Source of the DNA: Pseudomonadota bacterium
Lineage (GTDB): Bacteria > Pseudomonadota > Alphaproteobacteria > Reyranellales > Reyranellaceae
Length of the DNA: 25,572 nucleotides
Assembly (NCBI GenBank): GCA_023386865.1
Contig: JAEWIV010000380.1
Location: forward strand, 1 to 25,572
Direction of reading: 5' to 3'
Under the pieces are notes generated by a model that saw only the letters and a program-made list of their open reading frames with translations, had not been told where the DNA came from and made no database searches. The position numbers and the translations under genes were made by a program. Shown here piece after piece: positions 1 to 7,936 of the stretch. Positions within the stretch are counted from its first letter, which is position 1. Every line of letters begins with the position of its first letter.

Positions 1-726
1 GTCTCGTTCCGCTACCCCACGCGGCAGGACTCGCTGGCGCTCGACCATTTCGATCTCGACGTCGCGCCGGGCGAGACGGTGGCCATCGTCGGCCCCTCGG
101 GCGCCGGGAAGACCACCGTCTTCAACCTGCTGCTGCGCTTCTACGATCCCGAGGCGGGGACGATCCGCATCGACGGCGTCGACGTTCGCGACCTGCGCTT
201 CGCCGACCTGCGCGGCGTCATGGCGATCGTGCCGCAGGAGCCGGTGCTGTTCACCGCGTCGGTGGCCGACAACATCCGCTACGGCCGGCCCGACGCCACC
301 GACGCCGAAGTGCGCCTCGCCGCGGAGACGGCCTCCGCCTTGGCCTTCATCGAGGCCCTGCCGCAGGGCTTCGCGACGGACCTCGGGGCGCGCGGCGTGC
401 GGCTGTCGGGCGGCCAGCGCCAGCGCATCGCCATTGCCCGCGCTGTGCTGCGCAATCCCGCGATCCTGATGCTCGACGAGGCGACCAGCGCCCTCGACGC
501 CGAGAGCGAGCTCGCCGTCCAGCAGGCGCTCGACCGGCTGATGAAGGGCCGCACGACCCTCGTGATCGCCCACCGGTTGGCGACCGTTCAGAAGGCCGAC
601 CGGATCGTGGTGGTCGACCACGGCCGGGTCATCGATGTCGGCCGGCACGCCGACCTGGTGCGCGGCGACGGCCTCTACGCCCGCCTGGCCGAGCTGCAGT
701 TCAACCTGTCGGCCGCGGCTGAATAG
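1..726 (+). CDS. ABC exporter ATPase domain (5' end outside window)
   Basis: This is the C-terminal nucleotide-binding domain of an ABC transporter, probably of the MsbA/multidrug exporter type in which membrane and ATPase domains are one chain. The reading frame is open from base 1, so the true start lies upstream and the GTG at 79 is internal. Visible motifs in order: Walker A GPSGAGKTT (codons from about 91), Q-loop PQEP, the signature LSGGQRQR, Walker B ILMLDEATSALD and the switch histidine in AHR. These are all intact, so the domain should hydrolyse ATP. The stretch LLLRFYDPEAG and the D-loop SALD are typical of homodimeric exporters. Substrate cannot be read from this part. The family is certain; the fusion to a membrane domain is inferred because the window cuts it off. 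Confidence 0.93.
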   Translation, partial: VSFRYPTRQDSLALDHFDLDVAPGETVAIVGPSGAGKTTVFNLLLRFYDPEAGTIRIDGVDVRDLRFADLRGVMAIVPQEPVLFTASVADNIRYGRPDATDAEVRLAAETASALAFIEALPQGFATDLGARGVRLSGGQRQRIAIARAVLRNPAILMLDEATSALDAESELAVQQALDRLMKGRTTLVIAHRLATVQKADRIVVVDHGRVIDVGRHADLVRGDGLYARLAELQFNLSAAAE

Positions 727-895
727 TCTCTTTCAACTCCTTGAAATGGCACGATAAACAGGTGCCGGGCCGCGAGTGTCTTACAAGGTAAGGTTTCACT
801 TTAAGAAACAACTGAATTTCGTTGAAAATCAGGAGGCTATTCCATAAACTTCAGCCATATTATCGGCGAGTTTCGATCACCAAAGGCATTCCTCC

Positions 896-1042
896 ATGTA
901 TCTCCATATCGGATCGCAGAGGATTTTCCATCGTCCGGCATTCAGCCGCCTGGCCGAGTGGTGGCCGGCCGCCCTGATCGGGCTGGCCGCCTTGTTGAGC
1001 GGCCTTCCCGACGCCAACGCGCAGGTCCTGCTGGGCCTTTGA
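896..1042 (+). CDS. possible small exported or membrane peptide (48 aa)
   Basis: A short ATG frame of 48 codons. It has a basic N-terminal part (QRIFHRPAFSR), one hydrophobic segment (PAALIGLAALLSGL) and a signal-peptidase-like DANA-Q site followed by only six residues. Third codon positions are GC-rich through the second half, which suits coding. The ribosome site is weak (AAAGG about 10 bases upstream). The frame ends a few bases before a strong hairpin shared with the convergent gene. It could be a genuine small membrane peptide, the signal-peptide stub of a lost secreted protein, or chance. The preceding 727-895 is AT-richer and holds no other recognisable gene; it is the likely promoter region. 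Confidence 0.33.
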   Translation: MYLHIGSQRIFHRPAFSRLAEWWPAALIGLAALLSGLPDANAQVLLGL

Positions 1043-1046
1043 GGCG

Positions 1047-1075
1047 TCCGATCGGGGGGATGCCTCCCGACCGGA
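1047..1075. terminator. bidirectional hairpin between convergent genes
   Basis: A 13-bp stem (1047-1059 with 1063-1075) closes on a 3-base loop, with one mismatch and one G-T pair. It fills the gap between the stop at 1042 on the plus strand and the stop at 1079 on the minus strand. There is no T tract, so if it terminates transcription it does so through stem strength; its position suggests use from both sides. Confidence 0.5.
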
Positions 1076-1078
1076 GGG

Positions 1079-1372
1079 TCAGCGCGGTCCAGCCTTGATC
1101 CGGCCGCCCTTGTCGACCGTGATCTCCACAATGTCGTTTCCCTTGCGGCCGAGGCCGCGCCACACGCCCATGCTGTCGCGCGACAGGTCGGTCACGTCGG
1201 TATAGCCCGCCTGCTCGATCTTGGTGCGGATGGAGTCGGATTCCGGACTCTGCGCCTGCGACGGGACGGGCTTGACCGCCAGCGGATCGGACGGCGCTGA
1301 CGGGCTCGTCTGGGCGAAGGCGTCGCCGGCCAGCACGGCTGCGACGGCGATGAGGCCGAGGGACGGGTTCAT
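1079..1372 (-). CDS. small periplasmic PepSY-like protein
   Basis: A 97-residue protein with a signal peptide (residues 1-20, ending AGDAFA-Q), a Pro/Ser/Ala-rich linker, and a C-terminal module of about 50 residues. That module (SIRTKIEQAGYTDV, then VWRGLGRKGNDIVEITVDKGG) resembles PepSY/propeptide-like domains: a helix, then strands, with a conserved G-x-W-x-G-like turn. Such proteins sit in the periplasm and are thought to bind or inhibit other proteins; no catalytic residues are expected. The start at 1372 was chosen over a longer frame because AAAGAGG lies six bases upstream and a clean signal peptide follows. The gene is monocistronic and converges on the peptide at 896. Specific role unknown. 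Confidence 0.75.
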   Translation of the reverse strand: MNPSLGLIAVAAVLAGDAFAQTSPSAPSDPLAVKPVPSQAQSPESDSIRTKIEQAGYTDVTDLSRDSMGVWRGLGRKGNDIVEITVDKGGRIKAGPR

Positions 1373-1583
1373 GGGCGCCTCTTTCGAGTTGCGCGCAGCC
1401 AACGCGAGCGTGTCCCCAAGGTTGCGCACGCGCTTCCAGTCGTTCCCGAGAAAGCTGCCGTCGACCCGGCATGCTCCCCACGCGCAGCCGGGCCTCGCGA
1501 AAGCCGGGTGGACCTGTCCGCTCGCTGCAGGGAAGATGCGCAATCACGCCGGATTGCGAGCAGACCAACCACGGGGGCTGTCG

Positions 1584-3158
1584 ATGAGGAAGTGGATCGG
1601 GGGGATCGCGGCGGTCGTCGCCGCCCTGGCGGTGTCGTTCTCCAGCCAGGCGCAGGAGCCCAGGACGCTGCGCGTCGTCATGCATTCCGACATCAAGGTG
1701 CTCGATCCGGTGTGGAGCGGCGCCTACATCGTGCGCAACCACGGCTATCTCGTCTACGACACGCTGTTCGCGCTCGACGACAAGTTCCAGCCCAAGCCGC
1801 AGATGGTCGACACCTGGTCGTCGAGCGAGGACCGCAAGACCTGGACCTTCACCTTGCGCGAGGGCCTCGAATGGCACGACGGCAAGCCGGTCACGGCCGA
1901 CGACTGCATCGCATCGATCAGGCGCTGGGGTGCGCGCGACCCGATGGGCCAGAAGATGATGCCCTTCGTCGAGGACATGAAGGCGTTGGACGCACGGACC
2001 TTCGTCCTCACCATGAAGCAGCCCTACGGCCTGGTCGTCGAATCGCTGGCCAAGCCCAGCGTCGTCAAGCCTTTCATGATGCCCAAGCGCGTCGCCGAGA
2101 CCGATCCCTTCAAGCAGATCGGCGAATACGTCGGCTCACGCCCCTTCATCCTGAAGCAGGACGAATGGAAGCCGGGAGAGCGCGTCGTCTACGTGAAGAA
2201 TCCGCGCTACAAGCCCAGGCCCGAGCCCGCTTCGGGCCTGGCCGGCGGCAAGGTGGCCAAGGTCGACCGCGTCGAATGGGTGTGGATCCCCGACTCGCAG
2301 ACCGCGGTCAATGCGCTGCAGAGGGGCGAGGTCGACATCATCGAGCAGGTGCCCTACGACCTGCTGCCGCTGGTCGAGAAGGACCGCAACGTCACGCTGG
2401 TCAAGGCCAGCACCGGCAACCAGTACGTCTTCCGGCCGAACTGGCTGCAGCCGCCCTTCAACAACGAGAAGGCGCGCCAGGCGGTGATGGTCGGCCTGAA
2501 CCAGCCGGACTTCCTGAACGCCATCGTCGGCGATCCGCGCTACTACAAGGTCTGCAAGTCGATGTTCCCGTGCGGCTCGCCGTTGGAATCGACCGCCGGC
2601 TTCGAAGGCCTGATCGAGGGCAACATCGAGCGCGCCCGCGCGCTGCTGAAGGAGTCGGGCTACGACGGCACGCCGGTCGTGGTCCTGCAGGCGAGCGACA
2701 CCGCGGCGCTGTCGAACCTGTCGCCGGTGGCGAAGGCGCTGCTCGAGCGCATCGGCTTCAAGGTCGACCTGCAGCCGATGGACTGGCAGTCGCTGGTCAA
2801 CCGGCTGCTGACCAAGAAGGGTCCGCCGTCGGAGGGCGGCTGGAACGTGTTCCTGACCTACTGGTCGATGGCCGACCTGTTCGATCCGCTGATGACGCCG
2901 TTCCTCCAGGCCAATTGCGACAAGAGCCGCGCCGGCTGGCCGTGCGACGCCGAGATGGAGACCCTGCGCGAGCGCTTCGCGCTGGCCGCCGACGCCGAGG
3001 CGCGCAAGGCGATCGCGCTCGAGGTCCAAAAGCATCAGGCGAAGATCGTGACCCACGTCCATCTCGGCGAAGGGTTCAGCGTCGCCGGCATGCGCAAGAA
3101 CGTCACCGGCTGGATCGATTCGCCGGTCGTGGTGTTCTGGAACATCGACAAGAAGTGA
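1584..3158 (+). CDS. ABC transporter substrate-binding protein, family 5 (peptide/nickel type)
   Basis: A 524-residue periplasmic binding protein of the SBP_bac_5 (oligopeptide/nickel/glutathione-type) family, close to the usual length. The chosen ATG starts a clear Sec signal peptide (MRKWIGG, hydrophobic core, cleavage after SSQAQ). Family hallmarks are visible: LDPVWSGAYIVRNHGYLVYDTLF near the N terminus, then WTFTLREGLEWHDGKPVTADD, which matches the family signature of a W-H-D-G segment in front of the ligand lobe. No permease or ATPase gene accompanies it, so it must either work with a transporter encoded elsewhere or act as an orphan receptor. Ligand cannot be predicted from sequence. 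The reading frame is open for 363 bases upstream of this start, but that stretch lacks a ribosome site and opposes the PepSY-like gene. Confidence 0.92.
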   Translation: MRKWIGGIAAVVAALAVSFSSQAQEPRTLRVVMHSDIKVLDPVWSGAYIVRNHGYLVYDTLFALDDKFQPKPQMVDTWSSSEDRKTWTFTLREGLEWHDGKPVTADDCIASIRRWGARDPMGQKMMPFVEDMKALDARTFVLTMKQPYGLVVESLAKPSVVKPFMMPKRVAETDPFKQIGEYVGSRPFILKQDEWKPGERVVYVKNPRYKPRPEPASGLAGGKVAKVDRVEWVWIPDSQTAVNALQRGEVDIIEQVPYDLLPLVEKDRNVTLVKASTGNQYVFRPNWLQPPFNNEKARQAVMVGLNQPDFLNAIVGDPRYYKVCKSMFPCGSPLESTAGFEGLIEGNIERARALLKESGYDGTPVVVLQASDTAALSNLSPVAKALLERIGFKVDLQPMDWQSLVNRLLTKKGPPSEGGWNVFLTYWSMADLFDPLMTPFLQANCDKSRAGWPCDAEMETLRERFALAADAEARKAIALEVQKHQAKIVTHVHLGEGFSVAGMRKNVTGWIDSPVVVFWNIDKK

Positions 3159-3160
3159 GC

Positions 3161-3193
3161 CCGGCGGCCGACGTCCGGACCTTGCGCCGCCGG
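3161..3193. terminator. hairpin between convergent genes
   Basis: CCGGCGGC (3161-3168) and GCCGCCGG (3186-3193) pair perfectly across a 17-base loop that contains its own short palindrome GTCCGGAC. It lies between the stop of the binding protein (3158) and the stop of the tail-sheath gene (3207), so it probably ends transcription from both sides. No T run is present. Confidence 0.4.
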
Positions 3194-3206
3194 CTACCGG
3201 CCCGTC

Positions 3207-4391
3207 CTACGGCTTCTTCTTCTCGAACGACTGGCGGATCGTGATGATCACGAATTCGGCCGGCTTCAGCGGCGCGAAGCCGACCACGACGTTGGCAATG
3301 CCGGCAGCGATGTCGCTTTGGCTCGTCGTCGTGGCGTCGCACTTCACGAAGTACGCCTCCCGCGCCGTGCGCCCCTGGAAAGCGCCGTTGCGGAAAAGAC
3401 GGTTCAGGTAGTCGCCGACGTTCAGCCGGATCTTCGCCCATGTCGGCTCTGCATTGGGTTCGAACACCGCCCCACGGATGCCGCGCTGGATGCTCTCCTC
3501 CACGAACAGCGCCAGCCGCCGCACCGGGACGTACTTCCATTGCGATGCCGCCTGGTCCGCGCCGGCCAGGGTGCGCGCTCCCCATATCACCGACCCGGAG
3601 CCGGCGAAGGTCCGCAGGCAATTGATGCCCAGCGCATTCAGCGCGCCGTTCTGGCTGTCGCTGAGCTTGAGCGCCGGCCCCAACACTCCCTCGAGCGTCG
3701 CGTCGATCCCGGCCGGCGGCCTCCATACGCCGCGCTGGGCGTCGGTCCGCGCCATGACGCCCGCGACCGCGCCGCACGGCGCGACGGCCATCGTCTTGCC
3801 GGCGCGGGCCGGATCGGCCGCCTGAAGGAAGGGAAAGTAGAGCGCAACGTGCGAGCTGCGCGTCGGAAAGGCGGCGTCCAGCCCTGCGATTGCCTGCTTG
3901 GCGCTTTGCCAGGCGACGCTCGGGTCGGCGATGAACAGCGCTCGACGCTTTTCGCAGTAGCCGATGGCGGCGGCGCGGGTCTGCGGGGCGATGTCCTTGC
4001 CGTCCTCCAACGGAGGGATGCAGAGCAGATTGAACGACTTGGCCTTGTCGAGCGCCCACAGGCCACGCTTCTCGGCCTCCAGGCGCGGCGCCGAGATGGC
4101 GTTGTCGGTGATCGCGCCGCCGCCGCGCGCGCCGACGCGCACGACGAGGGCATCGTGGCCGCCGTTCTCGAAGAACAGCCGGACCGCATGGTCCAGCGGC
4201 GACGGCGGTGATCCGCTGCCGAAAGTCTGCTCGAATTCGCGATGGCCTCGCACGTGAACCGGACCGTCGACCGGGCCGCTGCGGGTCCGGCCGACGAACG
4301 CCGCCGTCGATGTCGAGACGCCTTCGATCGGGCGCATGCCGGTCGTCGTCTCTTCGACGTAGACGCCTGGATAGTTGGCCTCTACCGCCAT
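3207..4391 (-). CDS. contractile tail sheath protein, solitary
   Basis: A 394-residue protein of the phage tail-sheath family (myovirus gp18-like, also in R-type pyocins and contractile injection systems). The N terminus has the diagnostic YPGVYVEETTTGMRPIEGV followed by TAAFVGRT. The C-terminal sheath domain is present, with IWGARTLAG, WKYVPVRRLALFVEESI and the closing segment PLKPAEFVIITI. Length is at the short end for single-gene sheaths, suggesting few surface insertions. The ATG at 4391 was chosen because it starts exactly at the conserved N terminus. No tube, baseplate, spike or ClpV-like gene is adjacent; its neighbours are metabolic. The intergenic region 4392-4607 separates it from the divergent oxygenase operon and must hold promoters for both. 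Either a stranded piece of a contractile system or a domesticated gene. Confidence 0.88.
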   Translation of the reverse strand: MAVEANYPGVYVEETTTGMRPIEGVSTSTAAFVGRTRSGPVDGPVHVRGHREFEQTFGSGSPPSPLDHAVRLFFENGGHDALVVRVGARGGGAITDNAISAPRLEAEKRGLWALDKAKSFNLLCIPPLEDGKDIAPQTRAAAIGYCEKRRALFIADPSVAWQSAKQAIAGLDAAFPTRSSHVALYFPFLQAADPARAGKTMAVAPCGAVAGVMARTDAQRGVWRPPAGIDATLEGVLGPALKLSDSQNGALNALGINCLRTFAGSGSVIWGARTLAGADQAASQWKYVPVRRLALFVEESIQRGIRGAVFEPNAEPTWAKIRLNVGDYLNRLFRNGAFQGRTAREAYFVKCDATTTSQSDIAAGIANVVVGFAPLKPAEFVIITIRQSFEKKKP

Positions 4392-4607
4392 CGTCGACCA
4401 CCCCTGCTCGCGTGCGAGCGCATGAGAGCGCCATCGGTCGCCGTGCGCAAGGCGAGACGCCGCTCCGCCGCCGTCGATCGTCTTGAGGGCTCGCCTATCG
4501 AGGCCGGCGAAGCCCGCAAACTTGACCGCTCTGTACGCAGCACGTAGCGTTTGGTGAAAATCGAGGCGCGCGGGCGTGAGCCACGTCCGTTCGCGGGAGG
4601 AGATGCG

Positions 4608-5456
4608 ATGGCGAAACTTCTCTCGGAGGCCGCGCTCGCGAACTATCGACGCGACGGCTTCTGCTTTCCGATCGATGTCCTGACAGCGGACGAGGCTGCC
4701 GGCTTGCGCGCCAGGCTCGAGGCGTTCGAAGCGCGCGAGGGCAAGCCGCTCGAAGGCGGCATGCGGCACAAGGCGCACCTGTTGTTCACCTGGTTGAACG
4801 ACGTCGTCCATCACCCACGCATCCTCGACGCCGTCGAGGACGTGCTCGGTCCCGACCTCCTGTGCTGGAGCTCCACCTTCTTCATCAAGGAGGCGCACGA
4901 TCCGGGCTTCGTCTCCTGGCACCAGGATGCCACCTACTGGGGCCTGTCCTCGCCCGACGTGATTACCGCCTGGGTGGCGCTGTCGCCGGCCACGCTCGAG
5001 TCCGGCGCCATGCGCATGGTCCCCGGCAGCCACCGCGCGCAGCACGCTCACCGCGAGACCTGGGCGAAGGAGAACCTGCTGTCGCGCGGCCAGGAGGTCA
5101 TGGTCGACATCGATGCCGGCAGCGCCGTCGACATCGTGCTGCAGCCCGGGCAGGCCTCGCTGCACCACGTGCTTATCGTGCACGGCTCGGAGCCGAACCG
5201 CTCCGCCGACCGGCGCATCGGCTTCGCCATCCGCTACATTCCGACCCATCTGCACCAGACCGTGGCCGGCCCGCGCGACAGCGCCACCCTGGTGCGCGGC
5301 GTCGATCGCTACCGTCATTTCGACCACGAGCCCGCGCCCGACAGCGATCTGTCGGAGCAGGCATGGGCGGCGCATCGCGACGCTGCCGAGCGCTCGGCGG
5401 CGATCCTCTACGCCGGCACGCGCACGCAGAGCTTCGAGAACGTCGTGCGCACCTGA
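4608..5456 (+). CDS. phytanoyl-CoA dioxygenase-like Fe(II)/2-oxoglutarate oxygenase 1
   Basis: A 282-residue member of the PhyH family, cytoplasmic non-haem iron oxygenases that hydroxylate a substrate while converting 2-oxoglutarate to succinate and CO2. Iron ligands are visible: H105 and D107 in WHQD, and a distal H192 in VHGSEPNRS; R203 in the following RRIGF is placed to bind 2-oxoglutarate. The ATG at 4608 has GGGAGGAG about six bases upstream, so an earlier in-frame start at 4551 is rejected. It is the first gene of a co-directional cluster and is followed after 17 bases by a close paralogue sharing WHQD-x-TYWGLSSPDV and DSATLVRG. The substrate is not predictable; PhyH relatives act on acyl-CoAs, ectoine, phosphonates, betaines and chlorinated compounds. 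Confidence 0.9.
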   Translation: MAKLLSEAALANYRRDGFCFPIDVLTADEAAGLRARLEAFEAREGKPLEGGMRHKAHLLFTWLNDVVHHPRILDAVEDVLGPDLLCWSSTFFIKEAHDPGFVSWHQDATYWGLSSPDVITAWVALSPATLESGAMRMVPGSHRAQHAHRETWAKENLLSRGQEVMVDIDAGSAVDIVLQPGQASLHHVLIVHGSEPNRSADRRIGFAIRYIPTHLHQTVAGPRDSATLVRGVDRYRHFDHEPAPDSDLSEQAWAAHRDAAERSAAILYAGTRTQSFENVVRT

Positions 5457-5473
5457 CCGGCAAGGGGGAGTTC

Positions 5474-6337
5474 ATGCCGCGCAAGCTGACGAATGCCCAG
5501 GTCGAGGCCTACCGCCGCGACGGCTACGTGTTTCCGGTGCCGGCCTTCAGCGCCGACCATGTCGCGCTCTGCCGGCAGCGGCTCGACGCGATCATGGCCG
5601 CCGAGGGCGGCGTGCTGACCCGCCGCACCAACCAGAAGCCGCACCTGCTGTTTCCCTGGCTCGCCGACATGATCCGCGACCCGGCGATCGTCGACGCCGT
5701 GGAGGACATCCTCGGTCCCGACCTGCTGGTCTGGGGCTCGGGCTTCTTCCACAAGCCCGCCCACGATGCCGCCTTCGTGTCGTGGCACCAGGATTCGACC
5801 TACTGGGGCCTGTCGTCGCCCGACGTCGTCACCGCCTGGGTCGCTTTCACCCCGTCGACGCCGCTGTCGGGTTGCATGCAGGTGGCGCCGGGCACGCACC
5901 TCGCCGACCAGATGCCGCATCGCGACACCTTTGCTGCGGACAACCTGCTCACCCGCGGCCAGGAGATCGCCATCGAGGTCGATCGCGGCACGGCCGTCGA
6001 CGTCGTGCTTCAGCCGGGCGAGATGTCGCTGCACCATGTGCGTCTCGCGCACGGCTCGGAGCCCAATCGCGCCGATCACCCGCGTACCGGCTATGCCATC
6101 CGTTACATCCCGACGCATGTCCGTCAGCTGGTCGGCGAGCGCGACAGCGCCACCCTGGTGCGCGGCGCCGACCGCTACGGCCATTTCGAGGCGGAGCCGC
6201 GGCCGGCCACCGACTTCGATCCGGAAGCGCTCGCCTTCCATGCCCGCATGGTCGAACGCTCCACGGGCATTCTCTATGCCGGCGCCGCCCAGCGCCGCGA
6301 TCTCGGCGACGACAAGTCGCTTGCCGGCCGCGCTTGA
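5474..6337 (+). CDS. phytanoyl-CoA dioxygenase-like Fe(II)/2-oxoglutarate oxygenase 2
   Basis: A 287-residue paralogue of the preceding gene, similar along its whole length. The iron triad is again complete (H105, D107, H193) and R204 is in the co-substrate position, so both copies should be active. The ATG at 5474 follows AAGGGGGAG and gives an N terminus aligned with copy 1 (ANYRRDGF against EAYRRDGY). Differences cluster around residues 45-60 and 130-155 (ESGAMRMVPGSHRAQ against LSGCMQVAPGTHLAD), near where PhyH enzymes bind substrate, hinting at different specificity or a heteromeric enzyme. Tandem duplication followed by divergence is the simplest origin. It is 38 bases ahead of the TRAP binding-protein gene. 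Confidence 0.9.
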   Translation: MPRKLTNAQVEAYRRDGYVFPVPAFSADHVALCRQRLDAIMAAEGGVLTRRTNQKPHLLFPWLADMIRDPAIVDAVEDILGPDLLVWGSGFFHKPAHDAAFVSWHQDSTYWGLSSPDVVTAWVAFTPSTPLSGCMQVAPGTHLADQMPHRDTFAADNLLTRGQEIAIEVDRGTAVDVVLQPGEMSLHHVRLAHGSEPNRADHPRTGYAIRYIPTHVRQLVGERDSATLVRGADRYGHFEAEPRPATDFDPEALAFHARMVERSTGILYAGAAQRRDLGDDKSLAGRA

Positions 6338-6375
6338 AGCCGGGGACCACAAGAAACGGCAACAGGGAGGAATAC

Positions 6376-7401
6376 ATGTTCAGCAGACGTAGGCTCGGCA
6401 AGGCGGCCGCACTCGGCGCTGCGGCGGTGGCCGCTCCATCGGTTGCGCGCGCGCAGGCCGCGCAGAAATGGAAGATCCAGTCGCTCTGGCAGGCCGGCAC
6501 CATCAACCAGAAGGTGTTCGAGGACTTCGCCAAGCGGGTCAAGGAAGCGAGCGGCGGGCGCCTCGAGGTCGACCCGCTGCCGGTCGGCCAGATCGTCGCC
6601 TACAGCGAGACGCTCGACGCGATCACCAACGGCATCCTCGACGGCCACCACAGCGGCGGGCCGTACTTCTCCGGCAAGGAGCCGGCCCTGGCGCTGCTCG
6701 GCGACCTCAACGGCGGCTTCGAGAATCCGTACCAGATGCAGATGTGGTTCGAGTACGGCGGCGGCCTGCAGCTGGCGCGCGATGTCTACAAGCGTTTCAA
6801 CATCTACTACGTCGGCCCGGTCTGGTGGGGCGTCGAGTCGATTCCGGCGAAGAAGCCGTTGCGCAGCATCGCCGATTTCAAGGGCGTGAAGATGCGCGTT
6901 CCCGAAGGCCTCGGGGCGGAGATCTGGCGGCGCGCCGGCGCCGGCGTCGTCACCTTGCCGGGCAGCGAGGTCTACACCGCGCTCGATCGCGGCGTGATCG
7001 AGGCGACCGACTGGGGCACGCTCGGCATGAACAACGATCTCGGCTATCACAAGATCGCCAAGTACCCGCTCTATCCCGGCTTCCACTCGATGCCGGCGGC
7101 CGAGGTGGCGATCAACATGGACAAGTGGAACGCGCTCAGCCCCGACCTCAAGGTCCTGTTCGAGGTCGCCGTGCGCGATTTCTCGCGCGACATGGTCCAG
7201 CGCGTGGCCATGGAGGATATCAAGGTGATGGAAGGCGCCAAGGCAGCCGGCGTCGAGCCGATCGACATCGGCCCGGCCGAGCGGCGCAAGTTCCGCGAGC
7301 TGTCGCAGCAGGCGTGGGCCGACTGGGCGAAGAAGAGCCCGGCGGCCCAGAAAGTCTACGACAGCCAGACCGCCTTCCTGAAGCAGATCGGGCTGCTCTG
7401 A
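6376..7401 (+). CDS. dctP: TRAP transporter substrate-binding protein
   Basis: A 341-residue periplasmic receptor of the DctP/TRAP type. The N terminus carries a twin-arginine-like signal (SRRRLGKAAALGAAA, ending SVARAQA), so export may be through Tat. The mature part has the family layout: a first strand WKIQSLW, a W-W-G-V-E-S segment, then the hallmark DFKGVKMRVPEGLGAE, the region that in TRAP receptors carries the arginine binding the ligand carboxylate, and later GSEVYTALDRGVIEATDW. The sequence style recalls the subgroup binding 2-oxo acids or related monocarboxylates (TakP-like), but this is a resemblance only. The ATG follows AGGGAGGAA. The next gene starts directly after its stop, so receptor and permeases are co-transcribed. 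Confidence 0.9.
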   Translation: MFSRRRLGKAAALGAAAVAAPSVARAQAAQKWKIQSLWQAGTINQKVFEDFAKRVKEASGGRLEVDPLPVGQIVAYSETLDAITNGILDGHHSGGPYFSGKEPALALLGDLNGGFENPYQMQMWFEYGGGLQLARDVYKRFNIYYVGPVWWGVESIPAKKPLRSIADFKGVKMRVPEGLGAEIWRRAGAGVVTLPGSEVYTALDRGVIEATDWGTLGMNNDLGYHKIAKYPLYPGFHSMPAAEVAINMDKWNALSPDLKVLFEVAVRDFSRDMVQRVAMEDIKVMEGAKAAGVEPIDIGPAERRKFRELSQQAWADWAKKSPAAQKVYDSQTAFLKQIGLL

Positions 7402-7926
7402 GTGGGGCAGCCTGACGACGGCCCGGGCGAGGCGCCGGCCGCGGCGCAGACGCCGGTCGACCGGCTGAGCCTGTGGCTCGGGCGCACGCTCGCCTGGGTG
7501 TTCCTGATTGCCGTCGCGCTCACCGCCTGGGAGGTGGTGTTGCGCTACGTCTTCAACAGCCCGACCATCTGGGTGCACGACCTGGTGATCGCGCTCTCGG
7601 CGCTCGCCTTCATCTTCGGCGGCGCCTATTCGCTGCAGCGCAACGAGCACATCCGCATCTCCAGCCTGTACGACCGCATGTCGCCGACGTGGCGCCATGC
7701 CTGCGACCTGCTCAATGCCCTGGCGATCATCGTCTTCATGGCCGCCTTCGGCTGGGCGGCCTGCCGCCAGGCCCTGACGGCGATCGAACTCGGCGAGACC
7801 AGCGGCCGCGCCTGGGACGTGCCGATTCCCGTGGTCGTCAAGACCGCGCTGGCGGCCGGCGTCGTCCTGATGATCCTGCAGGCGGTCGTCAACCTGCGGC
7901 GCACCTGGCGGCGCGACCGCCGATGA
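7402..7926 (+). CDS. dctQ: TRAP transporter small permease subunit
   Basis: A 174-residue DctQ-type membrane subunit with four predicted transmembrane helices (near 25-50, 58-80, 100-125 and 145-165). Family motifs are present: WEVVLRYVFNSP, followed by WVHDLVIALSALAFIFGGAYSLQRNEHIRI, which corresponds to the W-x-E and H-I-R-I features of this subunit. It lies in the inner membrane and forms a complex with the large permease; import is driven by a sodium or proton gradient. The start is a GTG immediately after the TGA of the binding-protein gene (no gap), consistent with translational coupling. The Pro/Ala-rich first 18 residues are poorly conserved, so a slightly later start is possible. Confidence 0.88.
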   Translation: MGQPDDGPGEAPAAAQTPVDRLSLWLGRTLAWVFLIAVALTAWEVVLRYVFNSPTIWVHDLVIALSALAFIFGGAYSLQRNEHIRISSLYDRMSPTWRHACDLLNALAIIVFMAAFGWAACRQALTAIELGETSGRAWDVPIPVVVKTALAAGVVLMILQAVVNLRRTWRRDRR

Positions 7927-7936
7927 GTGTCCGCAC

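Noticed and set aside
3449..3470. GGGTTCGAAC resembling a tRNA T-arm.
   Set aside because: It lies inside the tail-sheath coding sequence and no acceptor or anticodon stems surround it.
4392..5375. Upstream extension of the tail-sheath frame by 328 codons.
   Set aside because: It is antisense to the first PhyH oxygenase; the sheath signature starts exactly at the ATG at 4391.
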